DNA of 19,118 bases from Campylobacterales bacterium (GCA_027055005.1 JALUNR010000239.1:1-19118), one strand, 5' to 3'; shown: positions 1 through 7,593, counted from the stretch's first letter. Notes: generated by a model not told the origin, from the sequence alone. Program-made: numbers and translations.

Positions 1-1390
1 AAAGATAGAGCAAAAAGCTATCAAAGGGTTTAAAAGTATATATGATTTTAAAAACTTTGGTTTTTCTAGCTCTCCAAAGTTTCCTCAAGCAAACTCTATA
101 TCTTTGCTTTTGGATTTGTACCAGATAACAAAAGATAAAGATGCTTTAACTATGGCTACAAAGATGCTAAAAGCTATGGCTAAAGGTGGGATTTATGACC
201 AAATAGATGGTGGTTTTTTTAGGTATAGTGTAGATGAGAAGTGGGAGATACCTCACTTTGAAAAGATGCTTTATACAAATGCTGAGCTTTTGAGTGCTTA
301 TAGTAAAGCATATAAAATAACTAAAAATCCTCTTTTTAAAAAAGTTATAGATGAGAGCATAAAAGAGATAGATAGAAGATTTTTAAGTGATGGGGTTTAT
401 TTTAGTGCAAGTGATGCTGATAGCAAAGATGAAAATGGTAAAAAAGAGGAAGGTTACTTTTTTATGTATGATTATGATGAAGCTTTGGAGTATCTAGTAA
501 AAAATGGAGTTAGTAAAACTGAAGCTAAAGAAGCACTTTATCACTTTGGGATAGAGGAGGATGGCAACTTTGATGGAGAGTACTCAAATCCTCACATAAT
601 GGACGAAAAGAAAGTAGATAGCAAGATAAAAAAACTTCTATCACAGATGAGAGAGAAAAAAGAGTATCCATTTATAGATAAAAAGATAAACACTGCTTGG
701 AATGCCCTTTATATCAAAGCTTTGTTTGATTGTGGATACAAAGATAAGGCTAAAAAAAGTTTAGACTCACTTTTAAATCTTATGTATAAAGATGGAGTTT
801 TATATCATCAAACTTTGCTACCTCATAAACCTACTCAAAAGGCAATTTTGGAAGATTTTGCATTTTTAAGTGATGCTTTGTTTGAGGCTTATCAAGTAAC
901 TTTAGATGAAAAGTATCTTGAGCTTTTTGAAAAACTAACATATAAGAGTGTAGAGCTTTTTTATAAAGATGGAGCTTGGAGAGAGTCAGATGATGAGTTT
1001 GTAAGTTATGCAAATATAGAGGATAACAACTATAAAAGTGAACTGTCAACTAACTTGGAAAATCTTTTAAAATTAAGTGCTATAAAGGGGGATTTTAAAC
1101 TCCAAAGTATAGTAAAAAAGACGATAGATAGCTACTCAAAAACTTTAAATGAACTTCCTTACTATTATCCATCTGCTTTGAGGGTTGTTTTGATGATGAA
1201 AGATGATATGCTTTTTGTAAAAGCTAAAAAAGAAAAACTCCTTCATGATATAAATGTGGAGTATCCATTTGTATATAAAGAGGCTTTAAAAGATGAGAAA
1301 AAGTACCTCATTTGTGGACTTCAAACTTGTTTTAAAGAGGTTGATAGTTTGGATGAGGTTGAAAAAGAGATAGAGAAGATAATGGAGTAA
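1..1390 (+). CDS. YyaL/DUF255-family thioredoxin-domain protein, C-terminal part (5' truncated by window edge)
   Basis: The reading frame is open from base 2 to a TAA at 1388-1390, giving 462 visible residues. The true start lies outside the window; the TTG at 104 is an internal leucine codon. The first visible residues include FSSSPKFPQ, matching the conserved GGFG.APKFP-type motif that follows the N-terminal thioredoxin-like domain in the YyaL (DUF255) family. What remains is the alpha-helical six-hairpin/epimerase-like portion, with family-type stretches such as GGIYDQIDGGFFRYSVDE, IPHFEKMLY and NTAWNALYIKALF. Full-length members are about 650-700 residues, so some 200 residues including the thioredoxin fold are missing. 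The biochemical role of the family is poorly defined; a thiol-redox or sugar-binding role is only inferred from the folds. No terminator hairpin follows the gene. Confidence 0.85.
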   Translation, partial: KIEQKAIKGFKSIYDFKNFGFSSSPKFPQANSISLLLDLYQITKDKDALTMATKMLKAMAKGGIYDQIDGGFFRYSVDEKWEIPHFEKMLYTNAELLSAYSKAYKITKNPLFKKVIDESIKEIDRRFLSDGVYFSASDADSKDENGKKEEGYFFMYDYDEALEYLVKNGVSKTEAKEALYHFGIEEDGNFDGEYSNPHIMDEKKVDSKIKKLLSQMREKKEYPFIDKKINTAWNALYIKALFDCGYKDKAKKSLDSLLNLMYKDGVLYHQTLLPHKPTQKAILEDFAFLSDALFEAYQVTLDEKYLELFEKLTYKSVELFYKDGAWRESDDEFVSYANIEDNNYKSELSTNLENLLKLSAIKGDFKLQSIVKKTIDSYSKTLNELPYYYPSALRVVLMMKDDMLFVKAKKEKLLHDINVEYPFVYKEALKDEKKYLICGLQTCFKEVDSLDEVEKEIEKIME

Positions 1391-1453
1391 GTTGTTTAGA
1401 TTATAAACTTTGGTCTTTGTAGGATTTAGATAAAGAATTATAAATAATATTTT

Positions 1454-1523
1454 TTAAAGGAAAATTATTTTCCTTTAAGGTTACTTTTGCTAATATTCTT
1501 CTAAAGGAAAAAAATTTTCCTTT
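1454..1523 (+). promoter_or_regulatory. Twin palindromic operators around the promoter of the ferritin/rubrerythrin operon
   Basis: Two copies of the same 21-bp dyad, arms AAAGGAAAA and TTTTCCTTT with a 3-base centre, lie at 1456-1476 (centre TTA; arms extend two more bases each side, 1454-1478) and 1503-1523 (centre AAA). Their centres are 47 bp apart. Between them TAATAT at 1491-1496 is a plausible -10 box, preceded by TTTGC. In that layout the first dyad covers the -35 region and the second covers the expected transcription start, the usual arrangement for a repressor. The motif does not resemble the Fur (GATAAT-type) or PerR (TTATAAT-type) boxes I know. The regulator is unknown. Confidence 0.6.
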
Positions 1524-1544
1524 GAAAATATAAAGGAGGCTATA

Positions 1545-2060
1545 ATGGCAAGAGTTGGAAACTCTATCATAAAAGGTATAGAGATAGATGAGGTTGTAAA
1601 TCTTCTAAATAGAGCTTATGCTGATGAGTGGTTGGCTTATTATCAATACTACATTGAAGCTAAAGTCATCAAAGGAATCATGAAAGACTCTATAATCACA
1701 GAGTTAAATCAACATGCCACCGATGAGTTAAGACATGCAGATATGATTGCAGGAAGGATTCTACAGCTTGGTGGAACTCCACTTCTAAATCCAAAAGATT
1801 GGTTTACTCAAACAAATTGTGGTTATGAAGAACCAAAAAACTTTGATGTTTTGGCGATTTTGGAGGATTCTATCAAGGGTGAGCAGTGTGCTATTGAAAC
1901 TTATTCAAAACTAACCGATATTACAAAAGATAAAGATATCGTAACTTATGATATAGTGAGTCAGATTTTGGCTGATGAGGTAGAGCATGAAGAGGATTTA
2001 CAAGGTTTATATGAAGATATATCAGAATTTAAAGAACAAATTAAGGAGAGTTTAAAATGA
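1545..2060 (+). CDS. Dps-like (DPSL/thioferritin-type) ferritin-like di-iron protein
   Basis: This 171-residue four-helix-bundle protein has the carboxylate and histidine ligands of a ferritin-like di-iron site: E28 in helix 1 (ADEWLAYYQYY), E61 and H64 in helix 2 (DELRHAD), E113 in helix 3, and E145/H148 in helix 4 (DEVEHEED). Cysteines C92 and C115 are spaced like the conserved cysteine pair that marks DPS-like proteins (DPSL, thioferritin) of archaea and anaerobic bacteria. Those proteins oxidise iron with hydrogen peroxide and store it in 12-subunit cages. Assignment to DPSL rather than a generic bacterioferritin-like protein is inference from the cysteines and the dinuclear ligand set. 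The ATG has a strong AAGGAGG ribosome site. The stop overlaps the start of the rubrerythrin gene (ATGA, 2057-2060), so the two are translationally coupled and probably cooperate in peroxide and iron detoxification. Confidence 0.8.
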   Translation: MARVGNSIIKGIEIDEVVNLLNRAYADEWLAYYQYYIEAKVIKGIMKDSIITELNQHATDELRHADMIAGRILQLGGTPLLNPKDWFTQTNCGYEEPKNFDVLAILEDSIKGEQCAIETYSKLTDITKDKDIVTYDIVSQILADEVEHEEDLQGLYEDISEFKEQIKESLK

Positions 2061-2716
2061 GACAGTATGAAACATACAGATGTGAAAAGTGTGGAAATGA
2101 GATAGAGGTGCAAAATGTAGGTGGTGGAACTTTGGTCTGTTGTGGTGAAGAGATGAAGTGTGTTACTAAAAATTTAACAGCAGTAAATCTTATGAAAGCA
2201 TTTGCAGGTGAATCACAAGCAAGAAATAAGTATGAATTTTTTGCAGAGGTTGCAAAAAGTGAAGGTTTGCATAGGATATCAAGATTTTTTCAAGAAGCTG
2301 CAGACAATGAAAAATATCATGCTATGACAGAGTTTAAAGAGTATAACAAACTTATAAATGGAGTGGATTTAGATACTACTAAAAAGAATTTGCAATATGC
2401 AGCAGATGGTGAAAAATATGAACATGAACAGATGTATCCAAACTTTGCACAGATAGCAAAAGAGGAAGGATTAGACTCTATCGCAAGACTTTTTAGGGCC
2501 ATCGGTAAAGTTGAAGTTGAGCATGAAGCTGAGTATTTGGCACTAAAGAGTGCTTTGGAAGCAGAGGGATTTTTTAACTCAGACACAGATGAAGAGTATA
2601 TTTGTGAAGTTTGTGGTCATGTGCATAGAGGTAAAAAAGCTCCTTCAAAATGCCCACTTTGTGGAGTTGGACAAGAGTATTTTAAAAAAAGATGTGAAGA
2701 TGCTACAAAAGGGTGA
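2057..2716 (+). CDS. rrc: Desulforubrerythrin (desulforedoxin-rubrerythrin-rubredoxin fusion), peroxide reductase
   Basis: The 219-residue protein has three iron domains in order. Residues 1-37 form a desulforedoxin-like domain with C9-x2-C12 and the adjacent C28-C29 pair. Residues 45-170 are a rubrerythrin di-iron four-helix domain (FAGESQARNKYEFF, DNEKYHA, KVEVEHEAEY). Residues 180-215 are a rubredoxin domain with YICEVCG and KCPLCG metal knuckles. This order is that of Campylobacter jejuni Rrc, described as desulforubrerythrin, and the length is nearly the same. The family reduces hydrogen peroxide in the cytoplasm, with electrons passing through the rubredoxin-type centres from NAD(P)H-linked reductases. 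It is the second gene of the operon behind the twin palindromes and ends in a hairpin that begins at its stop codon. No domain or ligand appears to be missing. Confidence 0.93.
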   Translation: MRQYETYRCEKCGNEIEVQNVGGGTLVCCGEEMKCVTKNLTAVNLMKAFAGESQARNKYEFFAEVAKSEGLHRISRFFQEAADNEKYHAMTEFKEYNKLINGVDLDTTKKNLQYAADGEKYEHEQMYPNFAQIAKEEGLDSIARLFRAIGKVEVEHEAEYLALKSALEAEGFFNSDTDEEYICEVCGHVHRGKKAPSKCPLCGVGQEYFKKRCEDATKG

Positions 2717-2735
2717 AGTTTTACTTCACTCTTTT
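2711..2735. terminator. Bidirectional intrinsic terminator between convergent rrc and cysK
   Basis: Arms GGGTGAAG (2711-2718) and CTTCACTC (2724-2731) form an 8-bp stem with one G-U pair and a 5-base loop. A T run (2732-2735) follows on the plus strand. On the minus strand the same stem is followed by TTTTGT (2705-2710). The hairpin overlaps the TGA of the rubrerythrin gene, and its T tract touches the TAA of cysK, so one element serves both genes. Confidence 0.8.
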
Positions 2736-3645
2736 AGTCAAAAAGTCCACTACTTAAGTATCTCTCTCCAGTATCTGGCAAGATTGTAACTATTCTTTTT
2801 GGTTTATATTTTTTAGCTATTTTTATAGATGCAGCGATATTTGCTCCTGAGCTTATTCCAACTAAAAGTCCTTCTTCTTTTGCTACTTTTCTAGCCTCAT
2901 CAAAGGCTTCTTCATCTGCTACGATTATAACTTCATCTATCAAAGAAGTATCTACTATTTTTGGGATAAAACCTGCTCCTATGCCTTGGATTTTATGAGG
3001 GGAGGGATTTCCTCCACTTAAAACTGGGGAGTTTTTTGGCTCAACTGCTATGGTTTTTATATTTTCTAATTTTTCTTTAAATACTTTGCTACAACCTGTA
3101 AATGTTCCACCTGTTCCAACTCCTGCAACAAAATAATCAAACTCTCCATCAGTTTGTGAAAGGATTTCTGGTGCAGTTGTTTGTATGTGAGCTTCTACAT
3201 TTGCTGGGTTTTCAAACTGTTGTAAGATTATAGAGTTTGGAATTTTTGATTGGAGTTCTTTGGCTCGTTCTATACTTCCATTCATCCCTTTTTCTTTTGG
3301 GCTAAGCTCTAACTTTGCTCCATAAGCCTTTAGGATAGCCCGTCTTTCTAAACTCATAGACTCTGGCATAGTTAGGATTATATCTATGCCAAGAGTTGCA
3401 CAGATAGCTGCTAGGGCTATACCAGTGTTTCCACTTGTTGGCTCTATGATAGTTGTATTTTTATTAATAGTTCCACTTTCAAGAGCAGTTTTTATCATAA
3501 AGTATGCTGCTCTATCTTTTACTGAGCCAGTTGGATTTAAAAACTCGCATTTTGCTACTATTTCTACTCCAAGGCTATCAGAGATTTTGTTTAGTCTTAT
3601 AAGTGGTGTGTTTCCTATGAGCTTGGTTATATTTTTTTCTATCAT
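2734..3645 (-). CDS. cysK: Cysteine synthase (O-acetylserine sulfhydrylase)
   Basis: The 303-residue fold-type II PLP enzyme makes L-cysteine from O-acetylserine and sulfide. The PLP lysine is K43 in NPTGSVKDRAA. The substrate loop EPTSGNTGIALA, the phosphate-binding GVGTGGTFTG and the later GIGAGFIPK are all present. The C-terminal PDTGERYLSSGLF resembles CysK-type rather than CysM-type enzymes, although Campylobacter homologues are often labelled CysM. The ATG is preceded by an AAGGAT ribosome site and a consensus -10 box. It is transcribed alone, convergent with the rubrerythrin operon and divergent from the small exported protein gene. Length and motifs are complete. Confidence 0.92.
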   Translation of the reverse strand: MIEKNITKLIGNTPLIRLNKISDSLGVEIVAKCEFLNPTGSVKDRAAYFMIKTALESGTINKNTTIIEPTSGNTGIALAAICATLGIDIILTMPESMSLERRAILKAYGAKLELSPKEKGMNGSIERAKELQSKIPNSIILQQFENPANVEAHIQTTAPEILSQTDGEFDYFVAGVGTGGTFTGCSKVFKEKLENIKTIAVEPKNSPVLSGGNPSPHKIQGIGAGFIPKIVDTSLIDEVIIVADEEAFDEARKVAKEEGLLVGISSGANIAASIKIAKKYKPKRIVTILPDTGERYLSSGLFD

Positions 3646-3674
3646 ATAAAAATCCTTTATTAGAAATTTACTTT

Positions 3675-3680
3675 ATTATA
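3675..3680 (-). promoter_or_regulatory. -10 box of cysK promoter
   Basis: The minus strand reads GCTATAATAAAG, giving a perfect TATAAT about 30 bases before the cysK ATG, with A/T-rich sequence upstream in place of a clear -35. This is typical of Campylobacterota sigma-70 promoters. Confidence 0.6.
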
Positions 3681-3740
3681 GCATTAAAGTTTTATATAGA
3701 TTGCCGATATAGAAATGAAATTATTTTTAATCGGAGTATT

Positions 3741-4265
3741 ATGAAGAGTTTATTTTTTATTTTATTTGTATTTTTTACAGTTTCAAATGCTGAAATGATA
3801 GGAAGTTACGATAAAGATTTTTTATTAGCATACTCAAAAAATCATCCAAAAGATTTAAAATCAAGAGAATTACTTTTAGCATATTTTTATAAAAAAGAAA
3901 ACAAAAAAATGATTGTAAAATTTTCAGAAGAAATATATAGTTTAAATCCAAATGATACAGTTTTAAAAAAAGTTGTAAATAAGGTTTATAATAATGATTT
4001 TGATGAGAATATTATTAATAGTTTAAAAAAATTATATAAATCAAAAGATTATATAAGATATATAAATTTTTATCAAGCTATTTTAGATACGAATAGAAAG
4101 GTTCCTGATATTTTTCACATAAATGCTATATATAGTGCTGTTGAAACAAACAACTTTAAATTAGCAAAAAAGATTTTAGAGGGGAAAAAGTTTTCTATGA
4201 CTCCTTATCTTAGTGAGGTTATGAAAGCATTGGATAGGAAACTTTACAATGGGAAAAATTTATGA
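3741..4265 (+). CDS. Small exported helical (TPR-like) protein of unknown function
   Basis: The 174-residue protein starts with a clear signal peptide: MKS, a hydrophobic stretch (LFFILFVFFTV), then SNA with predicted cleavage before E18. The mature part is lysine-rich and looks all-helical. Pairs of amphipathic helices such as LLLAYFYKKENKKMIVKFSEEIYSLNP and INAIYSAVETNNFKLAKKIL are compatible with TPR-like repeats, but I cannot name a family. The start is an ATG preceded by CGGAG (3733-3737). Its last 47 bases overlap the 3' end of the sensor-kinase gene on the opposite strand. The gene stands alone between cysK (divergent) and the htrA operon (convergent). A periplasmic or lipid-free envelope role is inferred only from the signal peptide. 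No lipobox cysteine is present. Confidence 0.75.
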   Translation: MKSLFFILFVFFTVSNAEMIGSYDKDFLLAYSKNHPKDLKSRELLLAYFYKKENKKMIVKFSEEIYSLNPNDTVLKKVVNKVYNNDFDENIINSLKKLYKSKDYIRYINFYQAILDTNRKVPDIFHINAIYSAVETNNFKLAKKILEGKKFSMTPYLSEVMKALDRKLYNGKNL

Positions 4266-5472
4266 CGAAGTAGTTTTTTCCATCTTTGTAGTAGTAACTA
4301 AAATCAAAATGATGTAAATCTAAAATTTTTTTCACGATATAAAGTCCTAAGCCAAATCCACTTTGTCTTTTTTCTCCTTGAGTAAAAGGTTCTATGTAGT
4401 TTTTTAGTGGTTCTTTTAATTTTTCTCCTTTTGAAATTATTTCTATCTTTTGTTTATCAGCTGTTATAAGAACAGTTTTATCTGGAGAAAATTTTTTACC
4501 ATTGTCTATAAGATTTTTTAAAACTATGCTAAAAAGATTTGGATCAACTGATAGTGTTATATCTTTATAGTCTTCTTTTATATGTTCTGTTTTTTCATCT
4601 ACCAATAAAAGCTTTTTTGTTTCACTTAATAATGTAGAAAGATTTATTTCTTTAAGTTCTAATTTTTGAGTTTTGAGAGTTAGTTTTTCTATTTGAGCTA
4701 AATTTGAAATAATTTCATTCATTCTCTCAAAGGCTCTTATAAGGATTTCTTTATCTTCTACATCTTCTATTGATTCTGCTATTATTCTTCCCTTAGTGAT
4801 AGGTGTTTTTAATTCATGAAGCATATTTCTCATAAAAAGATTTTTTGACTCTATAAGTTCATTTATATAATTTATAGCTTTTTTAAAACTATTTGCTATT
4901 TGTCCTATTTCATCTTTTCCATAGTCTGCTATTTGTATATGCAAATCACCATTTGCAAATTCTTCTATTTGGGAGTTTAGACGACTTAAAGGTATAAGTT
5001 TTTTTATAAATGTTATATACAATAAAAACATTATTGTTGTCATAAGTGCAAATAAAAAGAGTGCTATTTTAGACCTTTTATTTGCTATTAAATCTTCTAA
5101 CATCAAGTTATATCCTATATTTTGTATAAATATAAAATTTTTATGTTTGTATTTTAGTATTCTAATTCTTCCTAATCTTGTTTCTTGAATATAAAGACTT
5201 TTTCCTTTTTTTAAAATATCTAAAACTTTAGTTGAAGAGTTTACACTTTTTAGAGAAAAATGTTTATATATTTGTTCTAATCTATCTCTTGAGGGTAAAA
5301 ATTGAAGTTCTGTTAGCAATGTATTTGAGATTACAGCATATCTTTGTCGTAAAAAAAAAGAAAATCTATTTTTATCCCATTCTAAAAAAAATATAAAAGC
5401 TACAATCATAGAAATAAAAGAAAATACGAATAGTAGATTTATAAATGTTGTTATAGATATTTTTTTAAACAT
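4219..5472 (-). CDS. cprS: Sensor histidine kinase, CprS-like
   Basis: The 417-residue membrane kinase has a first transmembrane helix (about 8-30), a periplasmic domain of about 100 residues, and a second transmembrane helix (about 134-156). A HAMP segment (157-208) follows, then a dimerisation helix with H219 in the MLHELKTPI H-box, and a C-terminal ATPase domain. The N-box is present (LKNLIDNGKKFSP, N320/N324) and so is a G2 box (SGFGLGLYIVKKI). The G1 box is atypical: IISKGEKL replaces the usual D-x-G-x-G. It follows the response-regulator gene with one base between stop and start, and htrA is the first gene of the unit. The same order occurs in C. jejuni (htrA, cprR, cprS), where the system governs envelope properties and biofilm. 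The symbol rests on that synteny and on length, so treat orthology as likely rather than proven. Confidence 0.82.
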   Translation of the reverse strand: MFKKISITTFINLLFVFSFISMIVAFIFFLEWDKNRFSFFLRQRYAVISNTLLTELQFLPSRDRLEQIYKHFSLKSVNSSTKVLDILKKGKSLYIQETRLGRIRILKYKHKNFIFIQNIGYNLMLEDLIANKRSKIALFLFALMTTIMFLLYITFIKKLIPLSRLNSQIEEFANGDLHIQIADYGKDEIGQIANSFKKAINYINELIESKNLFMRNMLHELKTPITKGRIIAESIEDVEDKEILIRAFERMNEIISNLAQIEKLTLKTQKLELKEINLSTLLSETKKLLLVDEKTEHIKEDYKDITLSVDPNLFSIVLKNLIDNGKKFSPDKTVLITADKQKIEIISKGEKLKEPLKNYIEPFTQGEKRQSGFGLGLYIVKKILDLHHFDFSYYYKDGKNYFVINFSHCKVSYPMLS

Positions 5473-5473
5473 T

Positions 5474-6157
5474 TTAGTTAGGAACTAAGAGTTGATATCC
5501 TACTCCCCTAGCTGGTTTTATATATGAGTTTTGATTATCAATCTTTGATAGTTTTGTTCTTATACGAGATACCATAACATCTATATTTTTTAGAGAACTA
5601 TCATCATCTATGTTTTCACTTTCATATAAAAATCTATCTCTTGAAACTACTCCACCTTTACTTTTTATAAGCATTGATAAAATATCATATTCTGCTGGAG
5701 TAAGGGTTAAAAGATGATCTTTAAATTTTATTTGCATTGCATCTTCATTAAGAGAAAAAACTTCTTCTTTTTTCTTTTGTCCTGATTTTGGTTCATTTGC
5801 TTTTCTTCTAAGGATAGTTTTTATTCTAGCTTCAAGTTCTCTAGGATTGTATGGTTTTGGTAAGTAATCATCTGCTCCTCTTTCTAATCCCATAACTTTA
5901 TCTAAAATATCATCCCTAGCTGAAGAAATTATGATAGGAATTTGACTAAATTCTCTTATTTTAGGGATTAACTCTAATCCATCAAGACCTGGCAAAGTTA
6001 AATCTAGTATTAAAAGTTCATATTTATTTACTTCTAGCATAGAAAGCCCTATATAAGGTTCTTCTGCTACTTCAACTTCTATATCAAACTTTTTAAGATA
6101 TTTTGCTAAAACTTCTGCTAATTCTAAATCATCTTCTATCATTAAAACTTTTATCAT
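5474..6157 (-). CDS. cprR: OmpR/PhoB-family response regulator, CprR-like
   Basis: The 227-residue regulator has an N-terminal receiver domain with acidic pocket E8/D9/D10, phosphoacceptor D52 (LLILDLTLPGLDG), S79 and K101 (LPKPYNPREL). A linker near residue 120-130 (NEPKSGQKKKEE) leads to a winged-helix DNA-binding domain with the typical LTPAEYDILSML and SRDRF...NIDVMVSRIRTKL...GVGYQL segments. All phosphorylation residues are intact. The gene lies 12 bases after the htrA stop and one base before the kinase start, so the three genes are almost certainly one transcript. Partnership with the adjacent kinase and control of its own operon are inferences from position and from the Campylobacter CprRS precedent. 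Confidence 0.87.
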   Translation of the reverse strand: MIKVLMIEDDLELAEVLAKYLKKFDIEVEVAEEPYIGLSMLEVNKYELLILDLTLPGLDGLELIPKIREFSQIPIIISSARDDILDKVMGLERGADDYLPKPYNPRELEARIKTILRRKANEPKSGQKKKEEVFSLNEDAMQIKFKDHLLTLTPAEYDILSMLIKSKGGVVSRDRFLYESENIDDDSSLKNIDVMVSRIRTKLSKIDNQNSYIKPARGVGYQLLVPN

Positions 6158-6169
6158 AATTACTCTCTT

Positions 6170-7564
6170 TTATTTTATAACGAACATCAAAATTTCACCA
6201 TATCTATTTACATAGACTCGTTTAGGCTGATTTTGATATTGAGAAAATAAGTTTTTTATATCTTCTATACATTTTACACTTTTATCTTCTATTTGTATTA
6301 TAACATCTCCAACTTGAAGTCCTATTTCTTCTGCTTTGGATTGTGGTTTTATATCTGTTATTAGTATGCCATTTACATCTCTTGGAATTCTGTATTGATA
6401 TCTTAATTCATTTGTTAAACTAGAGAGATTTAAACCATCTAAATTTTGATTTGATGAACATTTTAATTCATTATCTTTACTTGCTAAGACTGCATTTATT
6501 ATTATATTTTTTTTATTTCTTTCCAACTTTATAGATATCGAAGTTTTAGGAGATAGAGAACCTATAACACTTTTTAAACTTGGTGCATCTGAGATAACTT
6601 GTCCATTTATTTCATATATCAAATCACCCCTTTTTAAACCGTATTTACTTGCAGGTGAGTTTTTTTCTATATCGACTATAACTGCACCACTCTTATGATT
6701 GTAGATTGAAGATAAGTTTTTTGTAACATCACTTATACTTATTCCCATATATCCTCTATCAACTTTTCCTTTTTCTATTAGTTTTTTTGTTATATTTATG
6801 ACCATATTTGCAGGAATTGCTAAACCTACTCCGTTATTCCCACCACTTTTTGAGATGATTGCACTATTGATTCCTATCAAAGCACCTCTACTATCTACTA
6901 AGGCACCACCACTATTTCCTGGATTTATTGATGCATCGGTTTGTATGAAATTTTCATATTGATTAAGTCCTACTCGATTTTTATTTAAAGCTGAGATGAT
7001 ACCACTTGTTACAGTTTCACCAACTCCAAATGGATTTCCAATAGCAAATACAACATCACCAACAAGAGAATCTTTTGAGTTTGCTATTTTTATTGGTATT
7101 AGATTTTTAGCATTTACTTTTATAACAGCAAGATCACTATCACTATCTATTCCTACTATTTTTGCTTTATACTCTTTTTTACTGTGAGGGAGGGTTACTT
7201 TTATTTCATCAGCACCATGAACTACATGAGAGTTTGTTACTATATATCCATCCTTAGTGAGAATAACTCCAGAACCTAGAGCTTTTAAGGATTTTGAATG
7301 AGGTAAGCTTTTCAACAATGGTTCCATAAATTCTTTTGGAAAAGGTAGATCTGGTATTGCAAAATTTTTAGTTATCTTTATTGTTGTTTTGGTTGAAATA
7401 TTTACCACTGATTTAACAGCATTTTTTATTGCATTATGAAAAGATAATACCTCAGTATTATCAGTAGGCATAATATGAGTTGGATTTTTACTTGCTATAT
7501 TAAAATTTATTTCGTTTGAAAAAAGACTTAAAGCCCATACTAAAAGAAATATTGTTTTTTTCAT
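6170..7564 (-). CDS. htrA: Periplasmic serine protease/chaperone HtrA (DegP/DegQ family)
   Basis: This 464-residue protein degrades and refolds damaged proteins in the periplasm. It starts with a signal peptide (MKKTIFLLVWALSLFS). The trypsin-like domain carries the catalytic triad H113 (VTNSHVVHGADE), D144 (DSDSDLAVIKV) and S218 (NPGNSGGALVD). Two PDZ domains follow: the first around 265-355 (GYMGISISDV; a YGLKRGDLIYEINGQ loop), the second from about 370 to the end (AEEIGLQVGDVIIQIED). The length matches C. jejuni HtrA. The ATG is preceded by an AAGGGAA ribosome site. As first gene ahead of the CprRS-like regulator and kinase, it is probably both an output and an operon partner of that stress system. 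Its promoter region holds a perfect 10-bp dyad (7599-7630). Confidence 0.94.
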   Translation of the reverse strand: MKKTIFLLVWALSLFSNEINFNIASKNPTHIMPTDNTEVLSFHNAIKNAVKSVVNISTKTTIKITKNFAIPDLPFPKEFMEPLLKSLPHSKSLKALGSGVILTKDGYIVTNSHVVHGADEIKVTLPHSKKEYKAKIVGIDSDSDLAVIKVNAKNLIPIKIANSKDSLVGDVVFAIGNPFGVGETVTSGIISALNKNRVGLNQYENFIQTDASINPGNSGGALVDSRGALIGINSAIISKSGGNNGVGLAIPANMVINITKKLIEKGKVDRGYMGISISDVTKNLSSIYNHKSGAVIVDIEKNSPASKYGLKRGDLIYEINGQVISDAPSLKSVIGSLSPKTSISIKLERNKKNIIINAVLASKDNELKCSSNQNLDGLNLSSLTNELRYQYRIPRDVNGILITDIKPQSKAEEIGLQVGDVIIQIEDKSVKCIEDIKNLFSQYQNQPKRVYVNRYGEILMFVIK

Positions 7565-7593
7565 ACAGTTCCCTTTCTACATCTCAAATGAAC

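Noticed and set aside
831..1049. Minus-strand 72-codon frame
   Set aside because: It lies wholly within the YyaL-type gene, has no ribosome site and no recognisable content; a shadow of the real frame.
104..1390. TTG at 104 as the start of the first gene
   Set aside because: The frame is open back to the window edge and encodes conserved family residues (PKFPQ) upstream of it.
2550..2789. Plus-strand 79-codon frame crossing the rubrerythrin end
   Set aside because: It overlaps the rubredoxin domain in another frame and the terminator; no ribosome site.
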